A stretch of 64,000 bases of DNA from Paenibacillus segetis (GTDB taxonomy: Bacteria > Bacillota > Bacilli > Paenibacillales > Paenibacillaceae), in NCBI RefSeq assembly GCF_014639155.1, contig NZ_BMFT01000001.1, positions 2,294,001 to 2,358,000 on the forward strand, in the 5' to 3' direction. This document shows positions 26,231 to 35,573 of this stretch, piece after piece. Every line of letters starts with the position of its first letter. The stretch's first letter is position 1. Under the pieces are notes generated by a model that was not told the origin of the DNA, did not search any database, and was given only the letters and a program-made list of their open reading frames with translations. The translations under genes and the position numbers were made by a program.

Positions 26231-27028
26231 TTATCCCTCCTTTCGATTCGAATTGCCCGAACTGTCCGAGTCTTCTAGCTCTTTCCAAATTTCATGAAAA
26301 AGCTCATTGAAACCCGCCTCTTTCCGGGCAAAAAACGGTTGCGTCCTGGCAATATTGTCCGGGATATTGAATACGCCTTTGATTCTCCCTGGTTTAGCTG
26401 CTAGGACAATCACCCGGTCGCTAACTGCGATTGCTTCAGATAGATCATGAGTAACCAACACACCTGTCTTCTTCCGTTGTTTCAATGTATCGACTACAAG
26501 ATCTTCAAGCTGCAGCTTCGTCTGATAATCCAATGCTGAGAAAGGCTCATCAAGCAGTAACAAGTCAGGATTCGTCGCAAGTGTTCTGACTAATGCCACC
26601 CGCTGACGCATCCCACCTGACAAATGGTTGGGATGCAGCTTCGCTGTGTCTGCTAGCCCCATCCCATCCAGCAATTCAAGTACAAAATCAGTGCTTTGAT
26701 TATTTAATCGTCCTGTTAGTTCCAACCCAAGCAGCGCATTATCGAGTATAGTCCGCCAAGGGAACAAATAATCCTGCTGTAACATATACCCAACTTCTGG
26801 TGATGGACCTCCAACGGGCCTGCCGTGAAGTAATACCTCTCCATGTGAAGGAGGTATCAACCCAGCTATGAGTGACAACAGCGTGGTTTTGCCGCATCCA
26901 CTAGGACCAACCAAACTAATCAACTCACCTGGCGCAACTGTCAGATTCATCCCCTCTAAGGCGAGAACCGCTTCTCGCCCTGTGACATATACGAGATCTA
27001 CATCTCGCAGTTCGACGACTGGTGCCAT
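26231..27028 (-). CDS. ABC transporter ATP-binding protein (SsuB/TauB/ThiZ type)
   Basis: A 265-residue ATPase. Walker A GPSGCGKTT (near 40-48), Q-loop YMLQQDYLFPW (near 82), signature LSGGMRQRVALVR (near 139), Walker B LLLLDEPFSALD (near 159) and H-loop VTHDLSEA (near 197) are intact. It energises import with the neighbouring permease and binding protein. ATG at 27028 is chosen by GGAGG spacing; a GTG three codons upstream is too close to the ribosome site. Confidence 0.9.
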   Translation of the reverse strand: MAPVVELRDVDLVYVTGREAVLALEGMNLTVAPGELISLVGPSGCGKTTLLSLIAGLIPPSHGEVLLHGRPVGGPSPEVGYMLQQDYLFPWRTILDNALLGLELTGRLNNQSTDFVLELLDGMGLADTAKLHPNHLSGGMRQRVALVRTLATNPDLLLLDEPFSALDYQTKLQLEDLVVDTLKQRKKTGVLVTHDLSEAIAVSDRVIVLAAKPGRIKGVFNIPDNIARTQPFFARKEAGFNELFHEIWKELEDSDSSGNSNRKEG

Positions 27029-27054
27029 GATTGACACACTCCTCCCTTATACCT

Positions 27055-28062
27055 CTATTTGTCTGATGATACTGCCGAATCTGCAAATGTGTTGTCCACC
27101 AGTTTCTCCGCTGGAACCCGTTCTTTCAATTCTCCCGCACTTTCCATAATATCAAGCAAATTGTTCCAAGCACTGTCAGTAAGCGCCGGGGACTCGGCAT
27201 AGGAACCTTGCTCCAAATAACGTTTCACCGCACTTGCCAATATCGCTTGATCACTATCCTTGAAGAATGGAGAGATTGTTGTCGCTGTCTCTTCCGGTGA
27301 ATGCTCCTTAATCCACAACTGTGCTTTGTGAATGGCATTCGTAAATTTCTGTACAACTTTCTGGTTCTTTTTTATATAGCTTTGCTTCGTCATAAAAACC
27401 GTATAGGGTAACTTACCACTTTCTGTTCCAAACGAAGCTACGACGTGCCCCTTACCTTCTGCCTCAAAGATCGATGCCTGTGGCTCAAAGAGCTGCACAT
27501 ATTGACCTGTGCCTGAAGCAAATGCCGCTGCAATGTTAGCAAATTCAATGTTCTGAATCAGCTCTAGATCTTGATGCGGATCAATATTATGTTTCTTCAA
27601 GGTAAATTCACCAGCCATTTGAGGCATCCCGCCTTTACGTTGGCCGAGGAACACAGAACCTTTTAATTTGGACCAGTCAAAATCAGTCATCTCATCCCTT
27701 GACACCAGGAACGTACCGTCCGTTTGTGTGAGCTGAGCAAAATTAATCACCGGGTCATCAGAGCCTTGTTGATACACATAAATTGACGTCTCTGCGCCGA
27801 CCAGTGCAACATCGATAGCGCCAGATAATAAGGCTGTCATCGTCTTGTCACCACCAGGTGTGGTCTGAAGCTCTACATTAAGCCCCTCGTCTTTAAAAAA
27901 ACCTTTTGCCAAAGCCACATACTGTGGCGCATAGAATACGGAACGCGTTACTTCACCAATCTTAACCGTTGGTATCTTGCCTCCAGTTCCTCCGCATCCA
28001 CTGAGCGTTAAGGACAATGAGACCAACACCGCAAGCAACAGCGCAGCATATCGTTTTAACAT
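27055..28062 (-). CDS. ABC transporter substrate-binding lipoprotein (NMT1/SsuA-like)
   Basis: A 335-residue lipoprotein. The signal peptide ends in the lipobox LTLSGC, so Cys23 is the predicted anchor. The mature part has the two-lobe periplasmic-binding fold of the NMT1/SsuA group: FYAPQYVALAKGFFKDEGL (near 42-60) and TALLSGAIDVALVG (near 74). Family members bind thiamine precursors, sulfonates, nitrate or riboflavin; no TPP or FMN riboswitch is visible upstream, which argues against vitamin control. ATG at 28062 fits GGGAGAGG. First gene of a three-gene operon. Confidence 0.88.
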   Translation of the reverse strand: MLKRYAALLLAVLVSLSLTLSGCGGTGGKIPTVKIGEVTRSVFYAPQYVALAKGFFKDEGLNVELQTTPGGDKTMTALLSGAIDVALVGAETSIYVYQQGSDDPVINFAQLTQTDGTFLVSRDEMTDFDWSKLKGSVFLGQRKGGMPQMAGEFTLKKHNIDPHQDLELIQNIEFANIAAAFASGTGQYVQLFEPQASIFEAEGKGHVVASFGTESGKLPYTVFMTKQSYIKKNQKVVQKFTNAIHKAQLWIKEHSPEETATTISPFFKDSDQAILASAVKRYLEQGSYAESPALTDSAWNNLLDIMESAGELKERVPAEKLVDNTFADSAVSSDK

Positions 28063-28143
28063 ATCGTTCACCTCTCCCTTTTGAATAGCAAGGCCATAAC
28101 TTAATGTATGCTCCTGCCTATTAAAAGGTTAAGAATGCAAATA

Positions 28144-28166
28144 CCCCCCGCCTGTTCGGCGAGGGG
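28144..28166 (-). terminator. Terminator of the M32 carboxypeptidase gene
   Basis: CCCC-(T)CGCC pairs with GGCG-GGGG around a short loop; TATTTGCATTCTT follows on the minus strand. Confidence 0.65.
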
Positions 28167-28184
28167 TAATAATGAACGTATAAA

Positions 28185-29702
28185 TTATAATCCGTAAATT
28201 GCTGAGTATTTCTGCTCCAGATATTCAGCCAAATAATCCGGATTCAATTCTTCACCGGTAACCTTCATAATAATTTCCGATGGTTTCAATCCTTTACCAT
28301 ACTGATAAATCTTGTTCGAAAGCCACTCTTTGATCGGAGAAAGATTACCTTCTGCAATAAATCCTTCAAATTGTGGTAATTCTTTGCGGATCGTGTTCAT
28401 AATTTGTGCGGCATACATATTTCCAAGTGCATAGGAAGGGAAGTAACCGAAGAGACCACCCGACCAGTGCACATCCTGTAATACGCCTAGACTATCATTT
28501 GGAGGTGTAAGACCTAGATACGAGCTATATTTCTCATTCCATACCTTAGGCAATTCGCTAACTGGAAGCCCTTCATTGAAGATTTGCTTCTCAATTTCAT
28601 AACGGATAATGATATGCAAGTTATAGGTCAATTCGTCAGCTTCGATCCGGATCAAGGAGTTTTCTACGGCATTAATCGCCGGATAGAATTGATCCACGGT
28701 AATGTCCTTCAGTTGTTCCGGGAAATGCTGCTGTAAGTCACCGTAGAACCGCTCCCAGAATTGACGGCTGCGACCAACAAAGTTTTCCCAGAAACGAGAT
28801 TGTGATTCGTGTATGCCCATCGATGAACCTTGGCCAATTGGCGTTCCAGCTAACTCTGGACTAATGTTCTGTTCATAGAGCGCATGGCCACCTTCGTGCA
28901 ATGAACTAAAGACTGCACTAGTCACGTCATCTTGCAGATAATGTGTTGTGATCCGAACATCGCCATGATTCAGCGTGATTTCAAACGGATGAACACTTTC
29001 ATCTACACGACCAGCCTCAAAGTCATAGCCAATTTGTTCCAATAGGAACGTTCCAAATTTTTCTTGTGCGGCTTTATCATATAGTTGGTCAAGAAAAGCT
29101 TTGTCTGGTTTGTTATTGGAAGCGGTAATTTTATCGACAAGTGGGACGAGGCGATCACGAAGCTGGCTAAATACTTGATCTAGCTTCTCTACTGTCAATC
29201 CTGGTTCATACATATGAAGTAGTGTGTCATACCTTGTTTCTTTAGGTCCCCAATAGTCGATAAACTCCTGCGTTTTAGCAACGATCTGCGTCAAATAGGG
29301 TTCAAACCCGGCGAAGTCACCACTTTCCTTGAAACCTTCCCACAACGTCTCTGCGTGTGCCGTAAGTTCGGTGTATTCACGATATTTTTGTGCCGGAATT
29401 TTGACACTTCGATCGTATTCTTCTTGAGTTTCTAACACGATTCTACGCTGAGTTTCACTAAGTTCATTGATCACTGTAGCGTGATTCAAATAAGAGAGGA
29501 ATTTACCCATTTCAGTTGAAGTTTGTAGCTTGAACGCCTCGGTAGATAATAAACCTAGTGTCTCGGAACGAGTCTGAGCTCCTTTTTTTGGAGCACCCGT
29601 TCGTAAATCCCATGCCATTAATGCAACAGCCTCATTATAACTTGCAATTTTGGATAACAACTCACTAAATAATTCCCATTGCTCAGCAGTTTCCTGTTTC
29701 AT
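28185..29702 (-). CDS. Metallocarboxypeptidase, family M32 (YpwA-like)
   Basis: A 505-residue cytosolic zinc carboxypeptidase that removes C-terminal residues with broad specificity. The zinc motif is HEGGH at 269-273, with HESQSRFWEN (near 299) providing the third ligand and the family signature. The N-terminal region (WDLRTGAPKKGAQTRS near 38) and IRYEIEKQIF near 363 are also typical. B. subtilis YpwA has 501 residues. ATG at 29702 follows GAGGTGG; a four-codon upstream extension is rejected. Confidence 0.94.
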   Translation of the reverse strand: MKQETAEQWELFSELLSKIASYNEAVALMAWDLRTGAPKKGAQTRSETLGLLSTEAFKLQTSTEMGKFLSYLNHATVINELSETQRRIVLETQEEYDRSVKIPAQKYREYTELTAHAETLWEGFKESGDFAGFEPYLTQIVAKTQEFIDYWGPKETRYDTLLHMYEPGLTVEKLDQVFSQLRDRLVPLVDKITASNNKPDKAFLDQLYDKAAQEKFGTFLLEQIGYDFEAGRVDESVHPFEITLNHGDVRITTHYLQDDVTSAVFSSLHEGGHALYEQNISPELAGTPIGQGSSMGIHESQSRFWENFVGRSRQFWERFYGDLQQHFPEQLKDITVDQFYPAINAVENSLIRIEADELTYNLHIIIRYEIEKQIFNEGLPVSELPKVWNEKYSSYLGLTPPNDSLGVLQDVHWSGGLFGYFPSYALGNMYAAQIMNTIRKELPQFEGFIAEGNLSPIKEWLSNKIYQYGKGLKPSEIIMKVTGEELNPDYLAEYLEQKYSAIYGL

Positions 29703-29844
29703 ATTTTTTTCCACCTCATTCTATAAATTTATGTACACCTCTTGATGATACTTATAACAAAACGTATAATCAAATTTTGAAACAGACTTTTTTTTAAACA
29801 TTTTAAAATTTAGATTGATTATGTTTAAAAAATACTAAAAGGCT

Positions 29845-29871
29845 GACTCTTTTAGTAGACTCAAAAGAGTC
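29845..29871. promoter_or_regulatory. Inverted repeat in the carbonic anhydrase leader
   Basis: GACTCTTTT / AAAAGAGTC, nine-base arms and a nine-base spacer that itself contains GACTC. It ends 35 bp before the start codon and could be an operator or an attenuator; no T run follows. Confidence 0.45.
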
Positions 29872-29906
29872 GAATGTTACACAAACCGATAAGGAGGTAG
29901 ACAAGT

Positions 29907-30470
29907 ATGAGCCAAGTTCAAACGATTTTGGATTACAATCAGAAGTTTGTTGCCGATAAGGAGTATGAGAGCTATATAACGGATAAATTCCCACAGAAGA
30001 AGATGGTGATCGTGACATGCATGGACACCAGACTTGTAGAATTACTTCCGAAAGCAATGAATTTACGTAACGGCGATGCTAAAATTATTAAGAACGCCGG
30101 GGCCGTCATTTCCCAACCGTTTGGTAGTGTTATGCGTAGTCTACTAGTAGCTATTTATGAACTTAATGCAGAGGAAGTCTACATTATCGGTCATACAGGT
30201 TGCGGTATGGCGGCGCTCAATTCCGACCATATGATTAATTCGATGAAAGACAAGGGCATCTCAGAGGATGTTCTTAGCACGCTTGAGAACTCAGGGATCA
30301 AATTAAAAAAATGGTTACGCGGTTTCGACAATGAAAAAGAAGGGGTTATCCGCACGGTAGAAATAGTCAAGAAGCATCCACTATTACCACCAGGAGTCCC
30401 TATTCATGGTATGTTGATCGATTCTTTGACGGGTGGACTTGAACTCATTGTTGATGGTTATAACGAATAA
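29907..30470 (+). CDS. Beta-class carbonic anhydrase (YtiB-like)
   Basis: A 187-residue zinc enzyme that interconverts CO2 and bicarbonate. Zinc ligands Cys38, His96 and Cys99 are in TCMDTR and GHTGCGM; Asp40-Arg42 form the conserved dyad. The length equals that of B. subtilis YtiB (187). The ATG follows AAGGAGGT. It is transcribed alone, divergent from the M32 peptidase, and ends at a strong terminator that it shares with the convergent GAP1-like gene. Confidence 0.93.
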   Translation: MSQVQTILDYNQKFVADKEYESYITDKFPQKKMVIVTCMDTRLVELLPKAMNLRNGDAKIIKNAGAVISQPFGSVMRSLLVAIYELNAEEVYIIGHTGCGMAALNSDHMINSMKDKGISEDVLSTLENSGIKLKKWLRGFDNEKEGVIRTVEIVKKHPLLPPGVPIHGMLIDSLTGGLELIVDGYNE

Positions 30471-30483
30471 CCGAAAATATGAC

Positions 30484-30517
30484 AACAGCGATTATCCATT
30501 CATGGATAATCGCTGTT
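30484..30517. terminator. Bidirectional terminator
   Basis: Fourteen-base perfect arms AACAGCGATTATCC / GGATAATCGCTGTT. T-rich sequence follows on the plus strand (TTGTGTTTTC). It lies between convergent genes. Confidence 0.9.
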
Positions 30518-30583
30518 TTGTGTTTTCTGGTCGATCGTGGCTTGCTTTCAGACAACTAATTTTCATCGATAGATGAATTCTAT

Positions 30584-33500
30584 TTATTTTTTGTTGTTAT
30601 TTGTTTGAGAGTTCGTAGCATTAGGATCCGTTGTATTAGGATCAGGCGTTTCGCTACCTAGAGGAGTATCATCATCCGTAGACAAAGCTCCACTTTGCGA
30701 TACTTTCCACTCTGAAATGGCGTACCTCTTGTCTTGGACCGTAACCATGCTGCCTGTTGGAATGTACAACTTCTGTCCTAACGGTACAACAACTTTCCAC
30801 GGGTACTCAGCTTGTCCACTATCCACAACATTTCCCGGTCCTACATCCATCAAGACAAACTGTTGTTTCTCTTGTCCAGGAATCTCTACGTATAGCGTGC
30901 TAGGATCAAATGTACGGCTCATTGACTCCTCCTGGAACAGAAACACAAGCTGTGTCATCTCCTCAGGAACACCAATTTCACTAACTGATCCGTCATCAGG
31001 AGTATTTGGGTCTGTTTGATTGTCATCAACGTTATTCGTTTTTTGGGGTTTCTCTGATGGATCAACACTCTGTTTGTTATTTAGATCAGCTGTATCCCCA
31101 TCAGGCACCTTATTCTTCTCATGATCTACGGGTTCGTCATCTGCTGCACTACCTACAGCTATCTGCTCAGCGTATACGATCACCGTTTCAAGAACATTAC
31201 TTCCAATACCACCGCTTGAAATATCTGGAGGTGCTGCTTCTGTTCCACGATCGAATACTCCAATCTTTTGCAACGTTAACAAGCATCCCAAGATCACGAC
31301 CACAGCAAGTAGAACTACGCTTGAACTGATAATCAGCTTCTTCTGATTACGACTTATAAACTGAACCAGTGGTGAAGAGAGCTCGAACCGAGCTTTATCA
31401 AACACCTGTTCCAAAGCTGCAGAGGATTTGGAGAAATATCTATTACGGTAATCGCGGCTCTTAAAAGCATTTCGATCATGCTTTTTAAAATAAGCCAGAA
31501 TCGCCGCAGAGTAAGCGGGCACGAGTCCACGTGGCCGAGCAAAATAGGGATGCCCCTGGGACCAAAGTAAAAACTCATAGATCGTTTCTTTGTCTGTAGC
31601 ATTTTTTCGTAGATAGTCCAGCAAGGCACTGTACTCTACAAATCCAGTCTCTGTCTCATTGTAGTAAACAAGCGCCAGTTTGTTAAATTGGTTAGCAGTG
31701 ATCTCACTTTGTAACCATTTACGTCCTAACTGCTGGACAGTATCGATTTCTTGTAATGACAGACCGTTAAAGATCGCTTCATCAGGTTTCGGTTCGGTAA
31801 ACCATTGATAAGCAGAAGATAACACCATTGCATTACTACGAAGTCGTTGCTCTGTCTGATCCTTGCCTAGCTCTAATCCCTTGCCTTGCTTTAAGAAGTC
31901 TGCAGTTAGTAATTGTTCTCTAGTGAGTCTCTCCAAGTCAATCTCGCTCAGCAATACTCGTAGAGTCGTAGCTCGCAATTGCTCCAATATCGCGGAAGCA
32001 GCGAATGCTCGTCCATTCCCTAACTGTTGAGACTCTTTTTCCAACTTACTAATGCCTTCAAGTACACCATTTACAGCAGGCAGAAGAGATGGTTCGTCGC
32101 GTAACTTTCTCCCTAAAGCAATCTGAGCTGACTCCTGAAAAGGACCGTTATATAGCACTTCAGGGTGAGAGGTCGCCCAGCTTTGAACTAAGTTCAGCAC
32201 ATTTTTACTCTTTTGGAGGCTTAAAAACTTCTCCTGGATATAAGGCTCAAACAACATTCGAGCCAAACCTTCATTTTTTAATACCGTGTCAAAGAAATCC
32301 GCTTTAAGCCCGGGACTTCCTTCAATCAGTTCATATAGTGATGTCGCCAAATCCTTACGTTGATGTGCCAGTGTATTGTTCACAGCTCGGATAAAATAAG
32401 TTATGATTTTAACTTTTTCGCTGCCATCCACACCATTTGTAGTAATAATATGGAAATAATCACGGAAGCATTTGGCGACCCCTTGATCTGGAAGCATTCC
32501 TTGGCGCACTTCATCAAACTCACGATCAAATAGACCCATGAGCACATCGTTTAGTCTTTCTTTCGTATCAAGTGCACCTTCAGGTTTCAAGAATTCCAAT
32601 AGTCCACTGAGTACATTTGCTTTATCAACTTCAAACAAACGGTAGTTCCCCTGTTCGATCTGATACAATATGGCAAGTTCATGGTAACTGGATACCGCTG
32701 TTTTCCGTACTCCCATCCCTTTTAGCATTTCATCGGCAAACTCTAGAAAAGGCTCTAGCGAGATTTGTTGTTCCAAATGATGCCACACAAAATCAAGATA
32801 AGGTTGTCTTCCATCCAAATCTATCTGTGTGGAGCGCCCCGTAGCCAAATCAAAGGTGTATTCTTTGTCCAGACTTCGATCCGTAACTCTTAAGCTTCCT
32901 CTTTCAACAAACTGAAGATGAACATACTTGCGGCTTTGCGGTTCCTTGGCATACGTAATGAATCCTAACCGTCTCCGAAATTCATAAGGAAGAACAGCAT
33001 AGAGCAGTTCTAACAAACGACATGCTTGCTCATCTATTTGCTCCGGTGGTACGTCTAGGGACACGTATACTTTTTTGCGACCTTCCCCACAGGAGGTCAT
33101 GACAGCTAATAACAATTGCTTAAATATCTGCTCATCTATTCTGAGCTCGTCCAGCAATGCTCTCCAAGTGGACATCACTGTTGATTCCGCAAGATTTGGA
33201 TGAGGTAGCTCGTGCAATTCAGGTAATTCACTACCACTAGCTATATCATATTCCTTGGAAAATATAGCCCCGAACCACGCACGATAATCACTCACAACTT
33301 CACCAGATCGATTCGTAGGGATAACGTAGTTATGGGTCAAGAATGCGCTCCGCAAGCCAGTAAAATCTGCTGGTTGATATACACTACGCCCCAGTACCGT
33401 TTCGCCACTTTCTGTATGAAACAGATGAAGCGCTTCTGGATAAAGCGCCCCATCCTTCTCACCGCGCGTAGTAAGCTCTGTAGGAGCATCGTATGCGCAA

Positions 33501-33643
33501 AACGGATGAAGTGTTTTTTTGATAAACGAAGCATCAAGTCCTTCTGATTTAGCTACCGTGTCAAAACCTTCCGTAGATCGGAATAGACCACGCCGTTCCC
33601 GTGTATATATTTGTTGTTGAATGGGGAGAGAGCTTAGCTTCAA
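30584..33643 (-). CDS. GAP1-like (GTPase-associated protein 1) membrane protein
   Basis: About 1,019 residues, last gene of the tubulin/GTPase block. The N-terminus (QQQIYTRERRGLFRSTEGFD, then AKSEGLD) resembles the N-terminal domain of proteins named GTPase-associated protein 1. A long helical middle region follows (about 300-740). One membrane segment lies at about 766-789, preceded by SRNQKK, so the first 765 residues should be cytosolic. The outside tail (about 795-1019) has an Asp/Asn/Pro-rich linker and a small beta domain, ending in Thr/Asn repeats. The start is TTG, overlapping the GTPase stop as TTGA and preceded by GGGGAG; an earlier TTG at 33688 is less likely. Confidence 0.7.
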   Translation of the reverse strand: MKLSSLPIQQQIYTRERRGLFRSTEGFDTVAKSEGLDASFIKKTLHPFCAYDAPTELTTRGEKDGALYPEALHLFHTESGETVLGRSVYQPADFTGLRSAFLTHNYVIPTNRSGEVVSDYRAWFGAIFSKEYDIASGSELPELHELPHPNLAESTVMSTWRALLDELRIDEQIFKQLLLAVMTSCGEGRKKVYVSLDVPPEQIDEQACRLLELLYAVLPYEFRRRLGFITYAKEPQSRKYVHLQFVERGSLRVTDRSLDKEYTFDLATGRSTQIDLDGRQPYLDFVWHHLEQQISLEPFLEFADEMLKGMGVRKTAVSSYHELAILYQIEQGNYRLFEVDKANVLSGLLEFLKPEGALDTKERLNDVLMGLFDREFDEVRQGMLPDQGVAKCFRDYFHIITTNGVDGSEKVKIITYFIRAVNNTLAHQRKDLATSLYELIEGSPGLKADFFDTVLKNEGLARMLFEPYIQEKFLSLQKSKNVLNLVQSWATSHPEVLYNGPFQESAQIALGRKLRDEPSLLPAVNGVLEGISKLEKESQQLGNGRAFAASAILEQLRATTLRVLLSEIDLERLTREQLLTADFLKQGKGLELGKDQTEQRLRSNAMVLSSAYQWFTEPKPDEAIFNGLSLQEIDTVQQLGRKWLQSEITANQFNKLALVYYNETETGFVEYSALLDYLRKNATDKETIYEFLLWSQGHPYFARPRGLVPAYSAAILAYFKKHDRNAFKSRDYRNRYFSKSSAALEQVFDKARFELSSPLVQFISRNQKKLIISSSVVLLAVVVILGCLLTLQKIGVFDRGTEAAPPDISSGGIGSNVLETVIVYAEQIAVGSAADDEPVDHEKNKVPDGDTADLNNKQSVDPSEKPQKTNNVDDNQTDPNTPDDGSVSEIGVPEEMTQLVFLFQEESMSRTFDPSTLYVEIPGQEKQQFVLMDVGPGNVVDSGQAEYPWKVVVPLGQKLYIPTGSMVTVQDKRYAISEWKVSQSGALSTDDDTPLGSETPDPNTTDPNATNSQTNNNKK

Positions 33644-34902
33644 TGGGTTTCTCTCCCCTCGATGTAGTTTAGTTGATAGAGCAGCCAAATAAACGGTTCG
33701 TCAACCCGAATCGGGCTAACCACGCCTTGCAGCTTCTGATCTACAGGATTACTACCTAGTGCCGATACGGCAAAATAAGCAGTATTCTTGAAATATACAT
33801 CCATCGTTCCCTTAAACGGACGGTCAACTTTTTCAATAAAACGCCGGATTTCTCCATCGATATTTTGAAATTCGTCGATATTGAAATTTTTACGATGCAC
33901 CACATTGTTGAAAATATTACTATTCGATTTGATATATTCGCCGTCCTCGTCTTTCAGAGAATGCAGCATATCACTTTTGGTCAATACGACGGCTGTTGGA
34001 ATATCCGTCTTCCCCTTATCCTCGTATGCGATAAAGTCACCAAACATCGTCAACACGACATCACGTGGCTCGTCATACTGAGATACAAATTCACCTGGCT
34101 TATCACCCATATTGATGTGGATCTTCTCACGGATCGAGCGGATTTGCAGGGGATCGACCATGAATAATAGACCTGATGAATTTTTGATATGTTGTCCCTG
34201 TAACCCTAGATAGTCTTGATCTACCATACCTTCTCCGGCAACATCAAAGAACACCAGCGTTAACGGAGGTTTGCTCTCATCTTTGAACACGAATTGAAAA
34301 ATAAACGGCTCCTGCATCCGTTCCTTTTGCGTAGACGCCAATAAATCTCCACGTTCAAATAGCGGCTCCTCATACAGCGTACGGAATTTACGACTAATCT
34401 CTGCATTTAGCGGCATGCAGGCTGCATCAAAATTCTCCGCCGTGGTATTTTGCAAGGTGTGGATCAAGGAGGTCATGTATACGGATTTACCTACCTGAGA
34501 TGCACCGATAATCGAAATAATATTGCTTGGTACCTTACCAGCGGTCACTGGAAGCTCATTATGACAATGCGGGCATAATCTACGACGCGTGATCATCCCA
34601 TAACGATCGTTGAGGCCCGTAACAACATGATCGGTATAAATTCGATGCTCCTCTGGCACATCTTGTGGATAAAGGATAGCTTCCATATCATAAACGGTAT
34701 CCAAACCGAATCGTTCTCGATATTTATTGAGAGGTTCATCTTCACTTAAGGCGTAATCCTCATCATCTTCCCGATGGTGAGTAGCCCGGAATACGACCTC
34801 ATCTGGAGAAAATTTACTGAAGCAATAAGGACATACAATATCATAAAACAGCGGCCGCTCTGCGGCTTGAGGCTTCTTCCTAAACACATCGAAAATACCC
34901 AT
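33640..34902 (-). CDS. Zinc-ribbon TRAFAC-like GTPase (DO-GTPase-like)
   Basis: A 420-residue predicted GTPase. Two CxxC knuckles (Cys24/27 and Cys110/113) probably form one split zinc ribbon. The P-loop is GASQVGKS at 133-140, the G3 motif DVAGEG near 222, and the G4 motif TKSD near 306 in place of NKxD. No membrane segment is visible. GTPases of this type occur beside GAP1-like and vWA genes in predicted NTP-dependent conflict systems; I infer, but cannot prove, a switch role here. The start ATG follows GGAGG, 15 bp after the 211-residue gene. It is coupled to the GAP1-like gene by a 4-bp overlap. Confidence 0.82.
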   Translation of the reverse strand: MGIFDVFRKKPQAAERPLFYDIVCPYCFSKFSPDEVVFRATHHREDDEDYALSEDEPLNKYRERFGLDTVYDMEAILYPQDVPEEHRIYTDHVVTGLNDRYGMITRRRLCPHCHNELPVTAGKVPSNIISIIGASQVGKSVYMTSLIHTLQNTTAENFDAACMPLNAEISRKFRTLYEEPLFERGDLLASTQKERMQEPFIFQFVFKDESKPPLTLVFFDVAGEGMVDQDYLGLQGQHIKNSSGLLFMVDPLQIRSIREKIHINMGDKPGEFVSQYDEPRDVVLTMFGDFIAYEDKGKTDIPTAVVLTKSDMLHSLKDEDGEYIKSNSNIFNNVVHRKNFNIDEFQNIDGEIRRFIEKVDRPFKGTMDVYFKNTAYFAVSALGSNPVDQKLQGVVSPIRVDEPFIWLLYQLNYIEGRETH

Positions 34903-34917
34903 TCCTATTTCCTCCTC

Positions 34918-35553
34918 TTACTCCGGTAGCAATTCATAGAACTGCCCGAACTTACGACCGTCCGTAAAAAACAAACGTACAAAGTCATCCCTGCCTACTT
35001 CAATTGCAGGTAATATGTTTCTGCCGGGTGCGAAATCACGGAGGAACGGATATTGCGTTCCGTCCTCCTTACTAGTGGGATATCCTCCCTGTTTCTTCAC
35101 ATAACAGAGAACCCCGCTTGGCACTTCGCATTCCGTTGTAACGGAAATATTCACCGTTTTAAATTTACGTAGCAACCCACTTTTATGACGAATCGAATAT
35201 CTAATTTTTGATCGGCCTGTGCTGACCCCAATAGAATTCACTCCATCATGCTGCTCTATCAACATCATCTCGCCATCTTGTCTCTTCGCACCATAGACAA
35301 TGTAGAGGAATTGCCCAATAAGATCAATTCGCTCATGATAGCCATTATTCGCTTTATATTCTTCCCTTGTATACAGCTTCAGACCGTCTAGAGATGTCGG
35401 TAAATCTGAGCTATGGCCAGCGGCTACCTTACGGATATATACGGCCTGAATTCCTTCAGGCCAGCGCCACCATAAGCTGCAGATATCTTCACCGACTTTG
35501 TAACTCAATTCGGTAATGGCATCGGTATCGTCTTCCGGTTCTATAAACCGCAT
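34918..35553 (-). CDS. Beta-rich protein of unknown function in the GTPase block
   Basis: A 211-residue protein without signal peptide or membrane segment. Two beta-sandwich-like halves are suggested: the first includes CSLWWRWPEGIQAVYIRK (near 30-47), a pattern like fibronectin type III or Ig-like domains; the second (about 115-211) alternates charged strands and ends FGQFYELLPE. I recognise no enzyme motif. It lies 20 bp after the vWA gene and 15 bp before the GTPase gene, so it is likely to be an adaptor of the same complex. Confidence 0.65.
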   Translation of the reverse strand: MRFIEPEDDTDAITELSYKVGEDICSLWWRWPEGIQAVYIRKVAAGHSSDLPTSLDGLKLYTREEYKANNGYHERIDLIGQFLYIVYGAKRQDGEMMLIEQHDGVNSIGVSTGRSKIRYSIRHKSGLLRKFKTVNISVTTECEVPSGVLCYVKKQGGYPTSKEDGTQYPFLRDFAPGRNILPAIEVGRDDFVRLFFTDGRKFGQFYELLPE

Positions 35554-35573
35554 CTCGCTTCGCTCCTCCGATA

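Noticed and set aside
28063..28184. Possible TPP or other riboswitch before the ABC importer operon
   Set aside because: No conserved riboswitch core is visible; the short gap is explained by the carboxypeptidase terminator and a normal ribosome site.
29803..30057. Minus-strand 84-codon frame opposite the start of the carbonic anhydrase gene
   Set aside because: Antisense to a clear coding region, no ribosome site, no recognisable domain.
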